64,000 nt of DNA from Alteromonas sp. MMG017 (GCF_018100795.1 NZ_JAGJDY010000011.1:1-64000); one strand, 5' to 3'; shown: positions 17,978 to 28,178, numbered from the stretch's first letter. Program-made: numbers and translations. The notes: generated by a model from the letters alone, not told the origin.

Positions 17978-19180
17978 TTACTTAGTGAATGGGCTGCTAT
18001 CACATTCAAGTACGTGCCACGGTAGGCCGTGCTCGTTAAGCATATCCATGAATGGATCTGGATCAAATTGTTCCATGTTCCAAACACCGTTTTCTTTCCA
18101 AGTGCCGTTTAGCATTAGTGCTGCGCCAATCATGGCCGGAACACCTGTGGTGTAAGATACCGCTTGTGCACCCACTTCATCATTACACTTAGCATGTTCA
18201 CAGTTGTTGTAGATGAAGATGGTTTTTTCTTTGCCATCTTTCATGCCCGTAATGTAAGTACCAATACAGGTCATGCCGGTATAGCCTTCAGCCAGTGAAC
18301 CTGGGTTAGGCAGTACTGCCTTTAAGAACTCCAGCGGCACGACTTTTTGGCCTTGGAATTCTACCGGTTCAATACTGGTCATGCCTACGCCTTCTAATAC
18401 GCGAAGGTGTGTAAGGTATTCATCACCAAAGGTCATCCAAAAACGAGCACGTTTAAGGGTAGGAAAATGCTTCACCAAAGATTCCAATTCTTCATGGAAC
18501 ATTAGGTAAGACGCGCGCACGCCAATGTTTTGGTAATCTAAATCTTCACGCACGCTCAGTGGATCGGTTTCTTTCCACTCGCCATTTTCCCAGAAACGAC
18601 CACGTTGAGTAATTTCACGAATATTGATTTCAGGGTTGAAGTTGGTTGCGAACGCTTGACCGTGATCACCACCATTACAATCAACAATATCCAAATAGTG
18701 AATTTCGTCAAAATAGTGTTTAGCCGCGTAAGCTGTGTACACGTTGGTTACACCTGGATCGAAACCACTGCCTAACAAGGCCATGATGCCTGCGTCTTTA
18801 AATTTCTGCTGGTAAGCCCACTGCCAAGAGTATTCGAATTTAGCTTCGTCTTTTGGCTCGTAGTTTGCGGTGTCTAAGTAGTCGGTGTTAGTCGCTAAAC
18901 ACGCGTCCATAATAGGCAAGTCTTGGTAAGGCAACGCAAGGTTAATTACTAGGTCAGGCTTAACATCGTTAATAAGCGCTTCTACTTCTTTGGCGTTATC
19001 GGCATCAAGGGCAAATACACCTTTAACGCGGTCTGCACCTACTTCTTGTTGCAAAGCTTCACACTTAGACACTGTGCGGCTGGCAAGAAAGATTTCGTCA
19101 AAGTGCTGTGGTAAACGTGCACACTTTTTTACGGTTACTGAGGCAACGCCACCAGCACCAATTATTAAAACGCGAGACAT
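17978..19180 (-). CDS. carboxynorspermidine/carboxyspermidine synthase
   Basis: A 400-residue saccharopine-dehydrogenase-like enzyme that condenses a diamine with aspartate semialdehyde using NADPH. The Rossmann motif VLIIGAGGVASVTVKKC opens the protein; GSGFDPGVTNVYTAYAAKHYFDEI and DIVDCNGGDHG follow. It is the first gene of the pair with nspC, with AGGGA ahead of the ATG. It is distinguished from lysine-pathway saccharopine dehydrogenases by its partner. Also named CANSDH or CASDH. Confidence 0.92.
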   Translation of the reverse strand: MSRVLIIGAGGVASVTVKKCARLPQHFDEIFLASRTVSKCEALQQEVGADRVKGVFALDADNAKEVEALINDVKPDLVINLALPYQDLPIMDACLATNTDYLDTANYEPKDEAKFEYSWQWAYQQKFKDAGIMALLGSGFDPGVTNVYTAYAAKHYFDEIHYLDIVDCNGGDHGQAFATNFNPEINIREITQRGRFWENGEWKETDPLSVREDLDYQNIGVRASYLMFHEELESLVKHFPTLKRARFWMTFGDEYLTHLRVLEGVGMTSIEPVEFQGQKVVPLEFLKAVLPNPGSLAEGYTGMTCIGTYITGMKDGKEKTIFIYNNCEHAKCNDEVGAQAVSYTTGVPAMIGAALMLNGTWKENGVWNMEQFDPDPFMDMLNEHGLPWHVLECDSSPFTK

Positions 19181-19330
19181 AATAATTAATCCCTAAATAA
19201 GCTAATGAATTTTGGGCTGAATGCTAGCAGACGATACCAAATTGGCAAGCAAAGACAGCATAGGTTCGACAAAAAATAGTCATCGTAAACACAAGGAAAA
19301 CGAATAAGCATAATTTATACGCGATAACGT

Positions 19331-19741
19331 CTATTCTGGCATTGTATTGATTGGAGGGGAAACCACAATTTTGTCGCCTACGCGATAATAAGGATAGAGC
19401 AACAGCTGTTCCTCGTCGTTAGGGCATGCCGCACTGATCGCAATAGCATCTAAGCGGGTATGCTTTTGCGTTTCAACCGTCGCGGCATATACGAGAATAC
19501 TGTAACTGTCAGAGTCTGTAGTGGTGTCGATTATTCGCCACTGCAAGCACTCTATTAGCTGACTTTCATCGATACGGTAATTAGTCTCTTCGCTGAATAA
19601 ACAGCCAACTTTGCCATTTTCATAAATAGCGGCAAAGGGATAGAAAACTGAACTGGTAGACAGTACCAGCTCGCATAATTTAAGTGCCCTAGAAACCAGT
19701 ATGTTTAAAGGGGGGGGTAAGCTACTTGTTCCTTTTATCAT
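19331..19741 (-). CDS. hypothetical protein with a poly-C tract
   Basis: A 136-residue protein with no recognised domain. AGGAG seven bases before the ATG supports translation. It has no signal peptide; the middle contains two Cys residues and an acidic stretch. The start of the gene contains eight consecutive C on the coding strand (19710-19717, encoding the Pro run near residues 9-11), a tract prone to slippage. The function is unknown and the neighbours give no clear clue. Confidence 0.55.
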   Translation of the reverse strand: MIKGTSSLPPPLNILVSRALKLCELVLSTSSVFYPFAAIYENGKVGCLFSEETNYRIDESQLIECLQWRIIDTTTDSDSYSILVYAATVETQKHTRLDAIAISAACPNDEEQLLLYPYYRVGDKIVVSPPINTMPE

Positions 19742-19878
19742 GGTGCATCTCCTAACGATTATTGCGTTTGAGCGGTAGCTATGAGTAACGCGAAGCTAGA
19801 TACAACCAGGCTGAGCTTTAAGATAAATACTTTCCACAGCCTTGATATTAGGTTAAACGAATGTGTGGGTCTATAAGA

Positions 19879-20928
19879 TCAAGGGTTTTTATTTTTTCTG
19901 GCGCCTTGCATACCGCCAGTGTGAAGGATGATAAGTGTCTGTCCTTTTTCAAAGGCACTCGGGGAGGCATTCGTTGACGTAAACGTTGCTAGTAAGTGTT
20001 TAAGTGCCCAAAACACCTTTCCAGAGTAAACCCCTTCAATTTCAAACGGCATGGTTTGATTGAAGTTTTCACAGAATGTTTGCAGGTAAGGAGGAATTTT
20101 CCCGTATCCACCGCAATGAAAATCATGATTAATGCTGAATTGGTTTGTTTTGTTAGCGGCCGAAGCAGATGCTTGAGCGGGAATTGAAGTATGAGCAAGA
20201 TTAAGTGCAAGCCCCGGCGTTAGAAATTGCTCGACAAGCCCTTCTAAATATCCTTCTCCTTTTAACACCCCGATGCCAATAGCGTGTTGATGAGGTGAGA
20301 GAGCAGAGGTTAATCCTGCCAAAGTCGCGCCACTAGCCACAGGGGCAATAATACGGTCAAAGGGGATGTCTATTTCGTTTACAACTTCCTGAACGCCTTT
20401 TATCGCTGCCATTTGGCTTCCGCCTTCAGGAATGATTAACGCATCAGGAAACTTTTTTTGTAGGCCTGTTAAATAAGCCGGGTTATCTCTTTGTTGGTAG
20501 GTTCCTTTATTCACGTAGAGAATTTGAGCGCCCCATTTTAGTAAATCCTGAATCATGGGGCTGGGGTGTTTTGTGTAATCGCCGCGAATAATAGCGTGAA
20601 AAGGAATATTCAGCTGATTACACAAATAACCTAATGCGTGCAAATGGTTGGAAAACCCTCCGCCAAAACTGACTACTGAGGAGGGGGGCTGGCTGTACAA
20701 ACCCGAATTTACACTCAAGCCCGATCCGGTATCTAAATCCACTGTGTGCGGGGGGGTAAGATTAAACGCGTGCTTTAATTTGCGCCATTTATTGCCTGAA
20801 ATGACGGGGTGTATTCTATCGTCACGCTTTACAAACATTGAAACATGTTCAGCACCTTCCCAGTCTGGCGTGAAGGGCTCGAGCGGCGAGGGTAAGCACA
20901 GTGTGTCGGCAAAACGTTCTAAATTCAA
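19879..20928 (-). CDS. PLP-dependent ACC deaminase / D-cysteine desulfhydrase family protein
   Basis: A 349-residue member of the 1-aminocyclopropane-1-carboxylate deaminase/D-cysteine desulfhydrase family (fold type II PLP). The PLP lysine is in ISGNKWRKLKH (about 50), with SFGGGFSNHLHALGYL as the substrate loop, IIPEGGSQMAAIKG and PVASGATLAGL binding phosphate. The likely start is TTG; the first ATG would remove 30 conserved residues. The reaction is degradation of a D-amino acid or related compound; true ACC deaminase activity is less likely in marine gammaproteobacteria. Runs of six to seven C occur in the coding strand. Confidence 0.8.
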   Translation of the reverse strand: MNLERFADTLCLPSPLEPFTPDWEGAEHVSMFVKRDDRIHPVISGNKWRKLKHAFNLTPPHTVDLDTGSGLSVNSGLYSQPPSSVVSFGGGFSNHLHALGYLCNQLNIPFHAIIRGDYTKHPSPMIQDLLKWGAQILYVNKGTYQQRDNPAYLTGLQKKFPDALIIPEGGSQMAAIKGVQEVVNEIDIPFDRIIAPVASGATLAGLTSALSPHQHAIGIGVLKGEGYLEGLVEQFLTPGLALNLAHTSIPAQASASAANKTNQFSINHDFHCGGYGKIPPYLQTFCENFNQTMPFEIEGVYSGKVFWALKHLLATFTSTNASPSAFEKGQTLIILHTGGMQGARKNKNP

Positions 20929-21115
20929 AATGCGCTGTTCAAATGATCAATGTGGCAATCACAACAGTATAACTAGAGCACACCGTAAAATAAAAAGTGT
21001 ATCGCTTTTTGGCCTCGTCGTTTTTGGTTTTTCACTTCAATGTTGGGGTTGAAGTATCTGGAGCATAAACGCAGTGGCTCAGATTTTAAACGACATATAT
21101 AGAAGGTACATAAAC

Positions 21116-21661
21116 ATGTTTCAATGCCGTTTTACCTCTTTAAACCTTGTTATCGCATTAGGAATATCACTTTTGGTTCTATCGAAAAATGTGCTGGCGC
21201 AAAGCGTACCTGATTATGTAACCAAACAGGTGCCTGAGGCGAAAGTGGTGGGTAATGCTATGTTTACGTATCTTTTTTGGGACGTATATGACGCTACGCT
21301 CTATGCCCCTAAAGGAAAGTGGCAGTCTGACGCGCCATTTGCGTTAAAGCTAGATTACCAACGAGGGCTAGACGGTAAAAAAATAGCACAGCGTTCTGTA
21401 GATGAAATGCGCAAGCAAGGTATTAGCGACGAAGCAATGTTAAGTGAATGGGAAGACAAAATGGTCGCGCTTTTCCCCGATGTTGAAGACGGTGATGTTA
21501 TAACCGGCGTGGCTACCGCAAACCGAGCCAGTGAGTTTTATATTAATGGCGAGCTAGCTGGCACTATTGAGGATACAAACTTCACGCAGTCTTTTTTCGA
21601 TATTTGGTTATCAGAAAAAACCTCTGAGCCTAAATTGCGTAAAGCCTTGTTACAAAAGTAA
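21116..21661 (+). CDS. periplasmic chalcone-isomerase-like protein
   Basis: A 181-residue exported protein with signal peptide ending VLAQS. The body matches the bacterial chalcone isomerase-like (Chalcone_3) group: GNAMFTYLFWDVYDATLYAP, FALKLDYQRGLDGKKIAQRSVDEMRKQG and NRASEFYINGELAGTIED. I chose the ATG at 21116, which has AAGG ahead. The real role is unknown. In Vibrio and Shewanella I recall relatives beside DUF3833, cfa and DUF1365 genes in a membrane-lipid cluster; here only the DUF3833 neighbour is present. Confidence 0.78.
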   Translation: MFQCRFTSLNLVIALGISLLVLSKNVLAQSVPDYVTKQVPEAKVVGNAMFTYLFWDVYDATLYAPKGKWQSDAPFALKLDYQRGLDGKKIAQRSVDEMRKQGISDEAMLSEWEDKMVALFPDVEDGDVITGVATANRASEFYINGELAGTIEDTNFTQSFFDIWLSEKTSEPKLRKALLQK

Positions 21662-21929
21662 TAAGCATATTCTTTATGGAGCATGGGCAGCGCTCGACGC
21701 TTATTAACAAAGTTTATCAAATAAGCTTCCCAACAAGGCCCATAAATAAAGGCTATAAACACAAAAATTAACTATAAAATTAGCTAAAACGATCAGCTTA
21801 TAAAAAATTAAAGCGCATTAACAAGCGCAGTGAATTGTACTTCTTTAGCGAAAGGCTTATTGAAAAAGTAAGTCGCTAAGCAGCCAGTAGCTAAGCAGAC
21901 AGATATGTAAATCAAAAATCGAGGTCATA

Positions 21930-22478
21930 ATGAAATTTATACAACGCACGGTGTTAGTCGGGCTTTTATCTTGCCTTACTCTTATAGCCGGATGTTCTAC
22001 ATCGGTAGATGGCAATACATACAAGCAAGTTTCACCCACGTTTAATATTGAGGAATTCTTTGCGGGCAATGTTCGAGCATGGGGAATAGTGCAAAATCGT
22101 TCCGGCGAAGTGGTTCAGCGCTTTGTAGTAGATATTGAGGGTAAAAACGAGGGCGGCACATTAACGCTAGATGAGACATTCACCTACGGAGTAGGCGAAG
22201 GGCCAAAAACTCGTACGTGGAAAATTGTAAAACAAGCCGATGGCACCTATGTGGGCAATGCGGGTGACATCGATGGCCCTGCAACAGGCACTTCATACGG
22301 TAACGCATTTAACTTTCACTACAATATGGATTTACCGGTTGATGACACAACTTACGCCGTTACCTTCGATGACTGGTTTTGGGCATTTGACGATAGTGCC
22401 ATGATGAACCGCTCATACATTAGAAAGTTTGGCGTGGTGATGGCAGAGGTGACCATCTTTATGCAGAAACAACCTTAA
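21930..22478 (+). CDS. DUF3833 family lipoprotein
   Basis: A 182-residue lipoprotein with GAGG five bases ahead of its ATG. The lipobox is IAGC (Cys22), so it is probably anchored to the outer membrane. The body has FFAGNVRAWGIVQNRSGEVVQRF and FDDWFWAFDDSAMMNRSYIRKFGVVMAEVTIF, typical of DUF3833. No function is known. It follows the chalcone-isomerase-like gene by 268 bp and ends 8 bp from the convergent kinase gene. Confidence 0.82.
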   Translation: MKFIQRTVLVGLLSCLTLIAGCSTSVDGNTYKQVSPTFNIEEFFAGNVRAWGIVQNRSGEVVQRFVVDIEGKNEGGTLTLDETFTYGVGEGPKTRTWKIVKQADGTYVGNAGDIDGPATGTSYGNAFNFHYNMDLPVDDTTYAVTFDDWFWAFDDSAMMNRSYIRKFGVVMAEVTIFMQKQP

Positions 22479-22486
22479 TAAATAGT

Positions 22487-23947
22487 TTACCTATGGTAAC
22501 GGGGGAAGGTGAAAACAACACCCAACCCGTGCCCTTGCATAAGCGGGTCGTGCACAAACCACAGCTTACCTTTATGCAGCTTTATGATTGCCGAAACGAG
22601 CGATAACCCCAATCCATTTCCTTCACAGGTTCTGCTTTTATCAGCCTGAAAGAAGCGGCGTTCTAAGCTATCAAGTTCATGTTCATCAACACCCTTACCA
22701 TTATCGTTTACGCTAATAATCACATGCGAAGATGTGGCGGTGAGTTGTAGCGTTACGGTTCCGCCATCAGGGGTGTATTTTATGGCGTTGTCCAATACAT
22801 TTGCCACTGCTTGAAACAGCAAGTTAGGATCGCCATAGAACTGAATGTTAGACAGTTGGCTAATAAGCTTAATATCGCGGTCTTCGGCCAATGGCTGATA
22901 TAAATCCTCCACATCGGTTACCATATCGCTAAGCTCAGTTTCACAAAACCCTTCTTTTTTGTGAACTGTTTCTAGTTTGCTAATACGCAAAAGACTGTTG
23001 AACATGTTTAACAGTTTGTCAGCTTCGTAGGTCGTATCGTGTCGTAGCTTTTCATCATCAATATGTTCTAAATTATTGCGTAAGCGAGCCAGCGGTGTAC
23101 GTAAATCGTGGGCAATGCTGTCGCTTACCGACTTTATGTTATTTACCGCACTCTCAATGGTATCGAGCATATGATTGAACACGACCGCCAATCGACTTAA
23201 GTCATCCCAACTGCTGTCTATTTCTAATCGCTCTTCCAAATTACCGGTTCGAATAATGTAATCAGCAGTTTGTGCCATACGGTTTATGCGTTTAACCACG
23301 TAAAGTGCGACCGCAAAGCTTATGGCGCCCAATACACACAGCAAGGCAATAATTATCCAACCAAACGTTTTTCCTAACCACTGTGCACTGTATAAATCAT
23401 CGATATTGCGGCCAACAAATAAAGAATAACCCGCAAGGTTTACTTCTTCGTAAAGAATGCTGTTGATGGAGTCAGAAAACGAATAGCTGTTGCTGTCTTG
23501 CGCAGTGCTGACTTCCCCACCAGTGAACGCTGGTAAGTTGATAATGCTAGTGAAGGAAGTGCCAGAGTCAACACTTGTACCCATGGCAATAGGCCACGTT
23601 GGATAATTGCCTGCTACTATCTGGTTTTCGCTGTCGCGAAGTACCACAATTAATCGAGATGGCGTAAAGGAGTGGGAGGTGTCGGTTTCGTTCGAATCTG
23701 GCAAAAGACTTGGTGTGGCTCTTGTCTGAATATTGCTGATTACGACTTCAATACCTGCTTGTTCATGTAGTAGGGTAAACGCATACGTTTCTGCATCAAC
23801 CGCAGCGCTTGCCTCACGAATAAATACGTCACTACTGGCAAGACGCCAGAAGTAAACGATAAATAAAATAGCAACAAGCGCTAATGAGGTAAGTAATACC
23901 CCAACACGGAAACTAGAACTGCGGGTGAAATTACCTATTGCTAACAC
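22487..23947 (-). CDS. sensor histidine kinase (HAMP-HisKA-HATPase)
   Basis: A 486-residue inner-membrane kinase. Helix 1 is about 15-35, a periplasmic sensing loop 36-195, helix 2 about 196-218, HAMP to about 270, the H-box SDSIAHDLRTPLARLRNN (His280), N-box NVLDNAIKYTPDGG and G-boxes NDNGKGV and GNGLGLSLVSAI. It overlaps the response-regulator gene by 7 bp, so the two form a two-component operon of the QseC/CusS/TctE class. The signal is not evident. Confidence 0.9.
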   Translation of the reverse strand: MLAIGNFTRSSSFRVGVLLTSLALVAILFIVYFWRLASSDVFIREASAAVDAETYAFTLLHEQAGIEVVISNIQTRATPSLLPDSNETDTSHSFTPSRLIVVLRDSENQIVAGNYPTWPIAMGTSVDSGTSFTSIINLPAFTGGEVSTAQDSNSYSFSDSINSILYEEVNLAGYSLFVGRNIDDLYSAQWLGKTFGWIIIALLCVLGAISFAVALYVVKRINRMAQTADYIIRTGNLEERLEIDSSWDDLSRLAVVFNHMLDTIESAVNNIKSVSDSIAHDLRTPLARLRNNLEHIDDEKLRHDTTYEADKLLNMFNSLLRISKLETVHKKEGFCETELSDMVTDVEDLYQPLAEDRDIKLISQLSNIQFYGDPNLLFQAVANVLDNAIKYTPDGGTVTLQLTATSSHVIISVNDNGKGVDEHELDSLERRFFQADKSRTCEGNGLGLSLVSAIIKLHKGKLWFVHDPLMQGHGLGVVFTFPRYHR

Positions 23948-24624
23948 ACAACAGGGTCCGCAATTCTGTATCCCGTGCCTCTCACGGTTTCAATCAGAGG
24001 AACGTTAAATGCTTTATCAACCTTTTGTCGCAAACGGCTGATATGCACATCGATAACGTTAGTTTGCGGGTCGAAATGATAATTCCAAACTTGTTCCAAC
24101 AGCATACTACGCGTTACCACTTTTCCTTGATGGCGCAATAAACACTCTAACAGTTGAAACTCTTTGGACTGTAAGTCTATCTCAGTATCACCCCGTTGCA
24201 CTTTCCTATTAACAAGGTCAAGCGTGAGGTCGCCCACTTTAATAAGTGTTTTGTCACCGCTTTCACGTTCTCTTCCTGCCAACCCTTCAACCCGAGCAAG
24301 CAGCTCTTCAAACGCAAAAGGTTTAGTTAAGTAATCATTGGCACCAGAGCGCAGGCCGCGCACTTTGTCTTCCACCTGGCTTTTCGCACTAAGCAGTAGT
24401 ACAGGGGTAAGCACGTTGTCATTTCGTAAACGTTCCAAGATAGTAAAGCCGTCTAATAAAGGAAGCATTACATCTAGTACAATAACATCTACATCATCGG
24501 ACAAGGCTTCAGCTAAACCTCTTTCGCCATCACGCGCTGCAACGCAGCTGTGCCCTTCACCAATAAATCCTTTTTCAATGTGAGCGGCAACCTTGGGATC
24601 ATCTTCAACAAGTAGCACATTCAT
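23941..24624 (-). CDS. OmpR/PhoB-family response regulator
   Basis: A 227-residue regulator. The receiver has LLVEDDP, phospho-acceptor Asp51 (VLDVMLPLLDG) and YLTKPFAF. The C-terminal winged helix (about 130-222) has QSKEFQLLECLLRHQGKVVTRSML and VDVHISRLRQKV-type motifs (IDVHISRLRQKVDKAF, TVRGTGYRI). It is the first gene of the pair with the kinase downstream. The target genes are unknown. Confidence 0.92.
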   Translation of the reverse strand: MNVLLVEDDPKVAAHIEKGFIGEGHSCVAARDGERGLAEALSDDVDVIVLDVMLPLLDGFTILERLRNDNVLTPVLLLSAKSQVEDKVRGLRSGANDYLTKPFAFEELLARVEGLAGRERESGDKTLIKVGDLTLDLVNRKVQRGDTEIDLQSKEFQLLECLLRHQGKVVTRSMLLEQVWNYHFDPQTNVIDVHISRLRQKVDKAFNVPLIETVRGTGYRIADPVVC

Positions 24625-24691
24625 GATTTTGGTACTTCTAATTAATGGAGTTAAATATCAACGTTTATACATACAATCTATCGTGTTGCGA

Positions 24692-26422
24692 TCACTTTGA
24701 GATGCTATCAGCACCCCTATTAAAACGGACATTTGCGTTGTATGGCGTAAAATGTTGAATGTCCCCACGGGCACATTTCATCTGTACTTCATGCCAGTAT
24801 TCAGGGGTCATTAGGTCACCATGTAACGACTTTAAAATATCCTTAAGTATCCGTTTTCCAACAATAAAGTGCTCAAACTGCTCAGGGAAAACATCGGTTG
24901 GCCCAACCGACAACATGTCCATCGCGTAAGGGTCATCTGATTTGGGTAGCGCCCTAAAATGACGTTCGTTCATTAAACATATTTCATCATAGTCGTAAAA
25001 GATAACTCTGCCATGTCGCGTAATACCGAAATTTTTATGCAGCATGTCGCCAGGGAAAATATTCGCCATGGCTATTTGTTTAATACATAGCCCTAATTCG
25101 TTTAATGCACTGCGCACTTTATCTTCATCTTCTTCTTGTTGAAGGTACAAGTTAAGCGGCGTCATTTTGCGTTCTATGTATAAATGCCTTATGACCAGTT
25201 CGTCTTCAGTAAATTCTAGGCTAGAGGCGCAGGTTTCCTTTAACTCATCAATGAGTAATGGGTCGATACGAGACAGAGGAAAGCGAAAGTTAACGTATTC
25301 ATGGGTGTCTGCCATGCGGCCGACACGATCTGACATTTTTACTAACCGGTAGCAGTCTTTAACATGCTCACGAGTAATTTTCTTACTTTCAGCAAACTCA
25401 TCTTTGATGATTTTAAACACCACACCGTAAGAGGGCAGGTGGAAAACCATCATTACCAATCCTCTAATACCAGGCGCGGCCTCGAAGTGATCGTTAGTGG
25501 TATCCATATGATCGAGGAAGTTACGATAAAACACTGTTTTCCCGTGCTTGTAATGGCCCAGTGCCATGTAAAGCTCAAAGTGTTTTTTATTGGGTAGGAG
25601 TTCTTGCAGAAACGCAGCCACTTCTGCTGGGTTTTGGGTATCAGCCATGAAGTAACTTCTGGCAAAACCGAAGATAACGCTTAAATCACTTCTGTGTGTA
25701 AGCAATGCGTCTACAAACAAGGTATGCTCATCACTACGTTGCAATGAGATAACAAAAGGAAGGGTTTCTTCTGGCATGCATATTCTGCCAATAAGATACG
25801 CTGATTTTCCTCTAAAAAACGTGGGCTTTAGAAGTTCGACGGTATGAACGCTGGCCAATTGCTGTGTGGTTAATCGCTTTCTAAGTGCTTCTTCAAGGTT
25901 TTGCATGTCACGTTCGTAGTCTTCAAAAGGGATGCCGTAGCGATAGATTTTGAAAATAGACACGTACATCTCACGTACCGTGGTAGTGGTGTCGAAGCTG
26001 TGAATGACTTTATCTCGGTCTTGGCCGGGTAAAAAGCAGCGACTTGGCAATACAAACATCATGCTGTTGTCTATTTTGCGGTGCTTGAATAAACGTCCAA
26101 TCACAGAATTGTAAAAGGTTTCGGCTAGCTCAAATTGCGGGTGGCCTTCAAGTTGTCGTGCGAAGGTCTTCTTTAGGTCTTGCCAAAATTCGTCATTTTT
26201 TTTGTGTACTTCAGTTAAATGGTAAACATCGGCAACGGCATCTGAAAGGCTTTGTTCGTAAATAGTAATACGCTCTTTTGACGCTAACTGAATTTCTTTC
26301 CATTGGCCTTGTTCAAACCGCGATTGGGCACCTCTCGTAATTCGAGTAAACCAGCGGTAGCTTTTATCAAAATGAGAAAGAATTTGATAAGCAACTTTTT
26401 TAGAAAGGGTGACATCCAGCAT
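24692..26422 (-). CDS. aceK: isocitrate dehydrogenase kinase/phosphatase AceK
   Basis: Bifunctional enzyme (576 residues; E. coli 578) that phosphorylates and dephosphorylates isocitrate dehydrogenase, sending carbon into the glyoxylate shunt. The regulatory domain is residues 1-310; in the kinase domain VVFKIIKDEF carries the ATP-binding lysine and RHGRVIFYDYDEICLMNERHFRALP the catalytic Asp pair. It stands apart from aceBA, which are not in the window. It could act alongside the prp genes during growth on acetate or propionate, an inference only. Confidence 0.95.
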   Translation of the reverse strand: MLDVTLSKKVAYQILSHFDKSYRWFTRITRGAQSRFEQGQWKEIQLASKERITIYEQSLSDAVADVYHLTEVHKKNDEFWQDLKKTFARQLEGHPQFELAETFYNSVIGRLFKHRKIDNSMMFVLPSRCFLPGQDRDKVIHSFDTTTTVREMYVSIFKIYRYGIPFEDYERDMQNLEEALRKRLTTQQLASVHTVELLKPTFFRGKSAYLIGRICMPEETLPFVISLQRSDEHTLFVDALLTHRSDLSVIFGFARSYFMADTQNPAEVAAFLQELLPNKKHFELYMALGHYKHGKTVFYRNFLDHMDTTNDHFEAAPGIRGLVMMVFHLPSYGVVFKIIKDEFAESKKITREHVKDCYRLVKMSDRVGRMADTHEYVNFRFPLSRIDPLLIDELKETCASSLEFTEDELVIRHLYIERKMTPLNLYLQQEEDEDKVRSALNELGLCIKQIAMANIFPGDMLHKNFGITRHGRVIFYDYDEICLMNERHFRALPKSDDPYAMDMLSVGPTDVFPEQFEHFIVGKRILKDILKSLHGDLMTPEYWHEVQMKCARGDIQHFTPYNANVRFNRGADSISK

Positions 26423-26675
26423 AATTTAGCCTTTAACAATAAGTGATTTTCCATGCAGCGCAGTGAGTTTTATTTTTAAGTTTGGCTGCATGTACTTTAC
26501 TAAAGTAACAAAAATTTTCGATAAGCTACTGGAAAATTAGCCTAAAAGTGTTTTTTTATACTTTCGTTTAATATAGTCTTGACCTTACTTTCTTCATCCA
26601 CGTATTCGACAATACTTTCGCTGCTACCAATTCTATGTGGCGATATAAGTACTTCTAGATTACTAAGAGTAGACC

Positions 26676-27062
26676 ATGAGCTTCAACATTCTGATTTGTG
26701 ATGATTCGGCGCTAGCGAGAAAAATGGCGCGCCGTAACTTGCCCGATGGATTAGCGAGTGAAATTTATGAAGCATCTAATGGTGTGGATGCGCTCGAAAT
26801 AATGGGGCATCATCGCATCGACTTAGTGCTGCTAGATTTAACCATGCCGATACTCGACGGGGTAGGCGTGCTTGAAGAAATAAAGCGCCGTAAAATTGAA
26901 GTATTTGTTGTAGTGATTTCAGGCGATATTCAGCCGGTCATGCAAAATCGCGTGATGGAGCTAGGTGCGCTAGCGTTTATTGAAAAGCCGCTTAAACGAC
27001 TGCCTTTAGAGACTACTTTAAAACGCTACGGGTTTATTCTGCCAGAAACCATGGCGTGCTAA
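26676..27062 (+). CDS. single-domain CheY-like response regulator
   Basis: A 128-residue lone receiver domain: acidic pair ILICDDSALARKMARRNLP, phospho-acceptor Asp54 (LLDLTMPILDG), Ser in VVISGD and Lys in FIEKPLK. There is no output domain and no adjacent kinase, so it must act by protein contact or phosphotransfer. No chemotaxis genes are nearby, so it is not assigned as CheY itself. A strong terminator follows 40 bp after the stop, indicating a single-gene unit. Confidence 0.85.
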   Translation: MSFNILICDDSALARKMARRNLPDGLASEIYEASNGVDALEIMGHHRIDLVLLDLTMPILDGVGVLEEIKRRKIEVFVVVISGDIQPVMQNRVMELGALAFIEKPLKRLPLETTLKRYGFILPETMAC

Positions 27063-27101
27063 AGAATACGTAATAAAGAAAAGCTAAAAATAAAGAACAT
27101 T

Positions 27102-27129
27102 AAAAAAGGAGCTCAATGAGCTCCTTTTT
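27102..27129. terminator. bidirectional rho-independent terminator
   Basis: Stem AAAAAGGAGCTC/GAGCTCCTTTTT with a 3-nt loop. T tracts follow on both strands, so it ends the CheY-like gene and the convergent ars operon. Confidence 0.85.
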
Positions 27130-27164
27130 GCTTTTAATCTTTCTAGCGCAAACTGATATGAGCT

Positions 27165-28178
27165 TTAATCGAACCAGTGGCGGGTTCTATTGGCAAACCA
27201 AACCAGCGACAACATTACAGGCACTTCAACCAACACACCAACTACAGTCGCCAACGCGGCACCACTGTGTAAGCCAAATAATGAAATGGCAACGGCCACG
27301 GCCAGTTCGAAAAAGTTAGACGTACCAATCATACAAGCGGGCGCGGCTACATTATGAGGTAGTTTCATTTTTTTCGCCGCAAAATACGCTACCGCAAAAA
27401 TTCCGTAGGTTTGAATAAGAAGCGGAATCGCGATAAGCACTATATCTTGAGGTTGGGCTAATATTGTTTCTGCTTGAAAGCCAAACAGCAATACAATGGT
27501 AATTAACAGCCCAAGTACCGAGAATGGCTTTAAGCGTTCGATAATTGCGGTAACGGCTTGCTCGCCTTTTTTCTCAATCTTTTTACGGGTCACAACCCCT
27601 GCAATTAAAGGCAGTACTACGTAAAGGACAACCGAGAGAAGTAAGGTATCCCAAGGTACTGTAATGTCAGTAACACCTAGAAGCATCGCGGTAATAGGGG
27701 CAAACAAGATGATCATGATTAAGTCATTAATAGAGACCTGTACCAAGGTGTAGTTGGCATCGCCCTTAGTTAAATGACTCCATACAAAAACCATGGCCGT
27801 ACAAGGCGCTACGCCAAGTAAAATCATACCCGCGATATATTCTGTAGCCGTTTGTGGGTCTACCCAGTCGGCAAAAATGCCTTTAAAGAATAACCAACCA
27901 AGCAGTGCCATAGTGAAAGGTTTGATAAGCCAGTTTACTATTAAGGTTAGCACTAGCCCTTTGGGCTTTTTACCGACATCTTTGATAGATGAAAAATCGA
28001 TTTGAATCATCATGGGATAAATCATGAGCCAAATCAGTACCGCAATGACTAAATTTACATGGGCGTATTCAAGGCTTGCAATAAGCGCAAAAAAGTCAGG
28101 GAAAAGGCTCCCGACGGTTACGCCAGCAACAATACAAAGCCCTACCCATACAGAGAGGTATCGTTCAAAAAATCCCAT
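27165..28178 (-). CDS. arsenite efflux transporter Acr3
   Basis: A 337-residue inner-membrane carrier of the ACR3/BASS class with ten predicted helices. The conserved, functionally essential Cys is in [15 protein letters not shown], and the family signature PMMIQIDF occurs near residue 57. It exports arsenite made by ArsC. It is the last gene of an operon running arsR-arsC-arsH-acr3. ACR3 replaces ArsB here. Confidence 0.93.
   Translation of the reverse strand: MGFFERYLSVWVGLCIVAGVTVGSLFPDFFALIASLEYAHVNLVIAVLIWLMIYPMMIQIDFSSIKDVGKKPKGLVLTLIVNWLIKPFTMALLGWLFFKGIFADWVDPQTATEYIAGMILLGVAPCTAMVFVWSHLTKGDANYTLVQVSINDLIMIILFAPITAMLLGVTDITVPWDTLLLSVVLYVVLPLIAGVVTRKKIEKKGEQAVTAIIERLKPFSVLGLLITIVLLFGFQAETILAQPQDIVLIAIPLLIQTYGIFAVAYFAAKKMKLPHNVAAPACMIGTSNFFELAVAVAISLFGLHSGAALATVVGVLVEVPVMLSLVWFANRTRHWFD

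Noticed and set aside
20648-21052. 134-codon plus-strand frame opposite the PLP enzyme
   Set aside because: Most of it is the complement of a conserved enzyme gene, and the translation has no recognisable fold.
25302-25309. TGGGTGTC inside aceK
   Set aside because: Only eight bases match and the residues encoded (ADTHEY) fit the normal AceK sequence; expected by chance.
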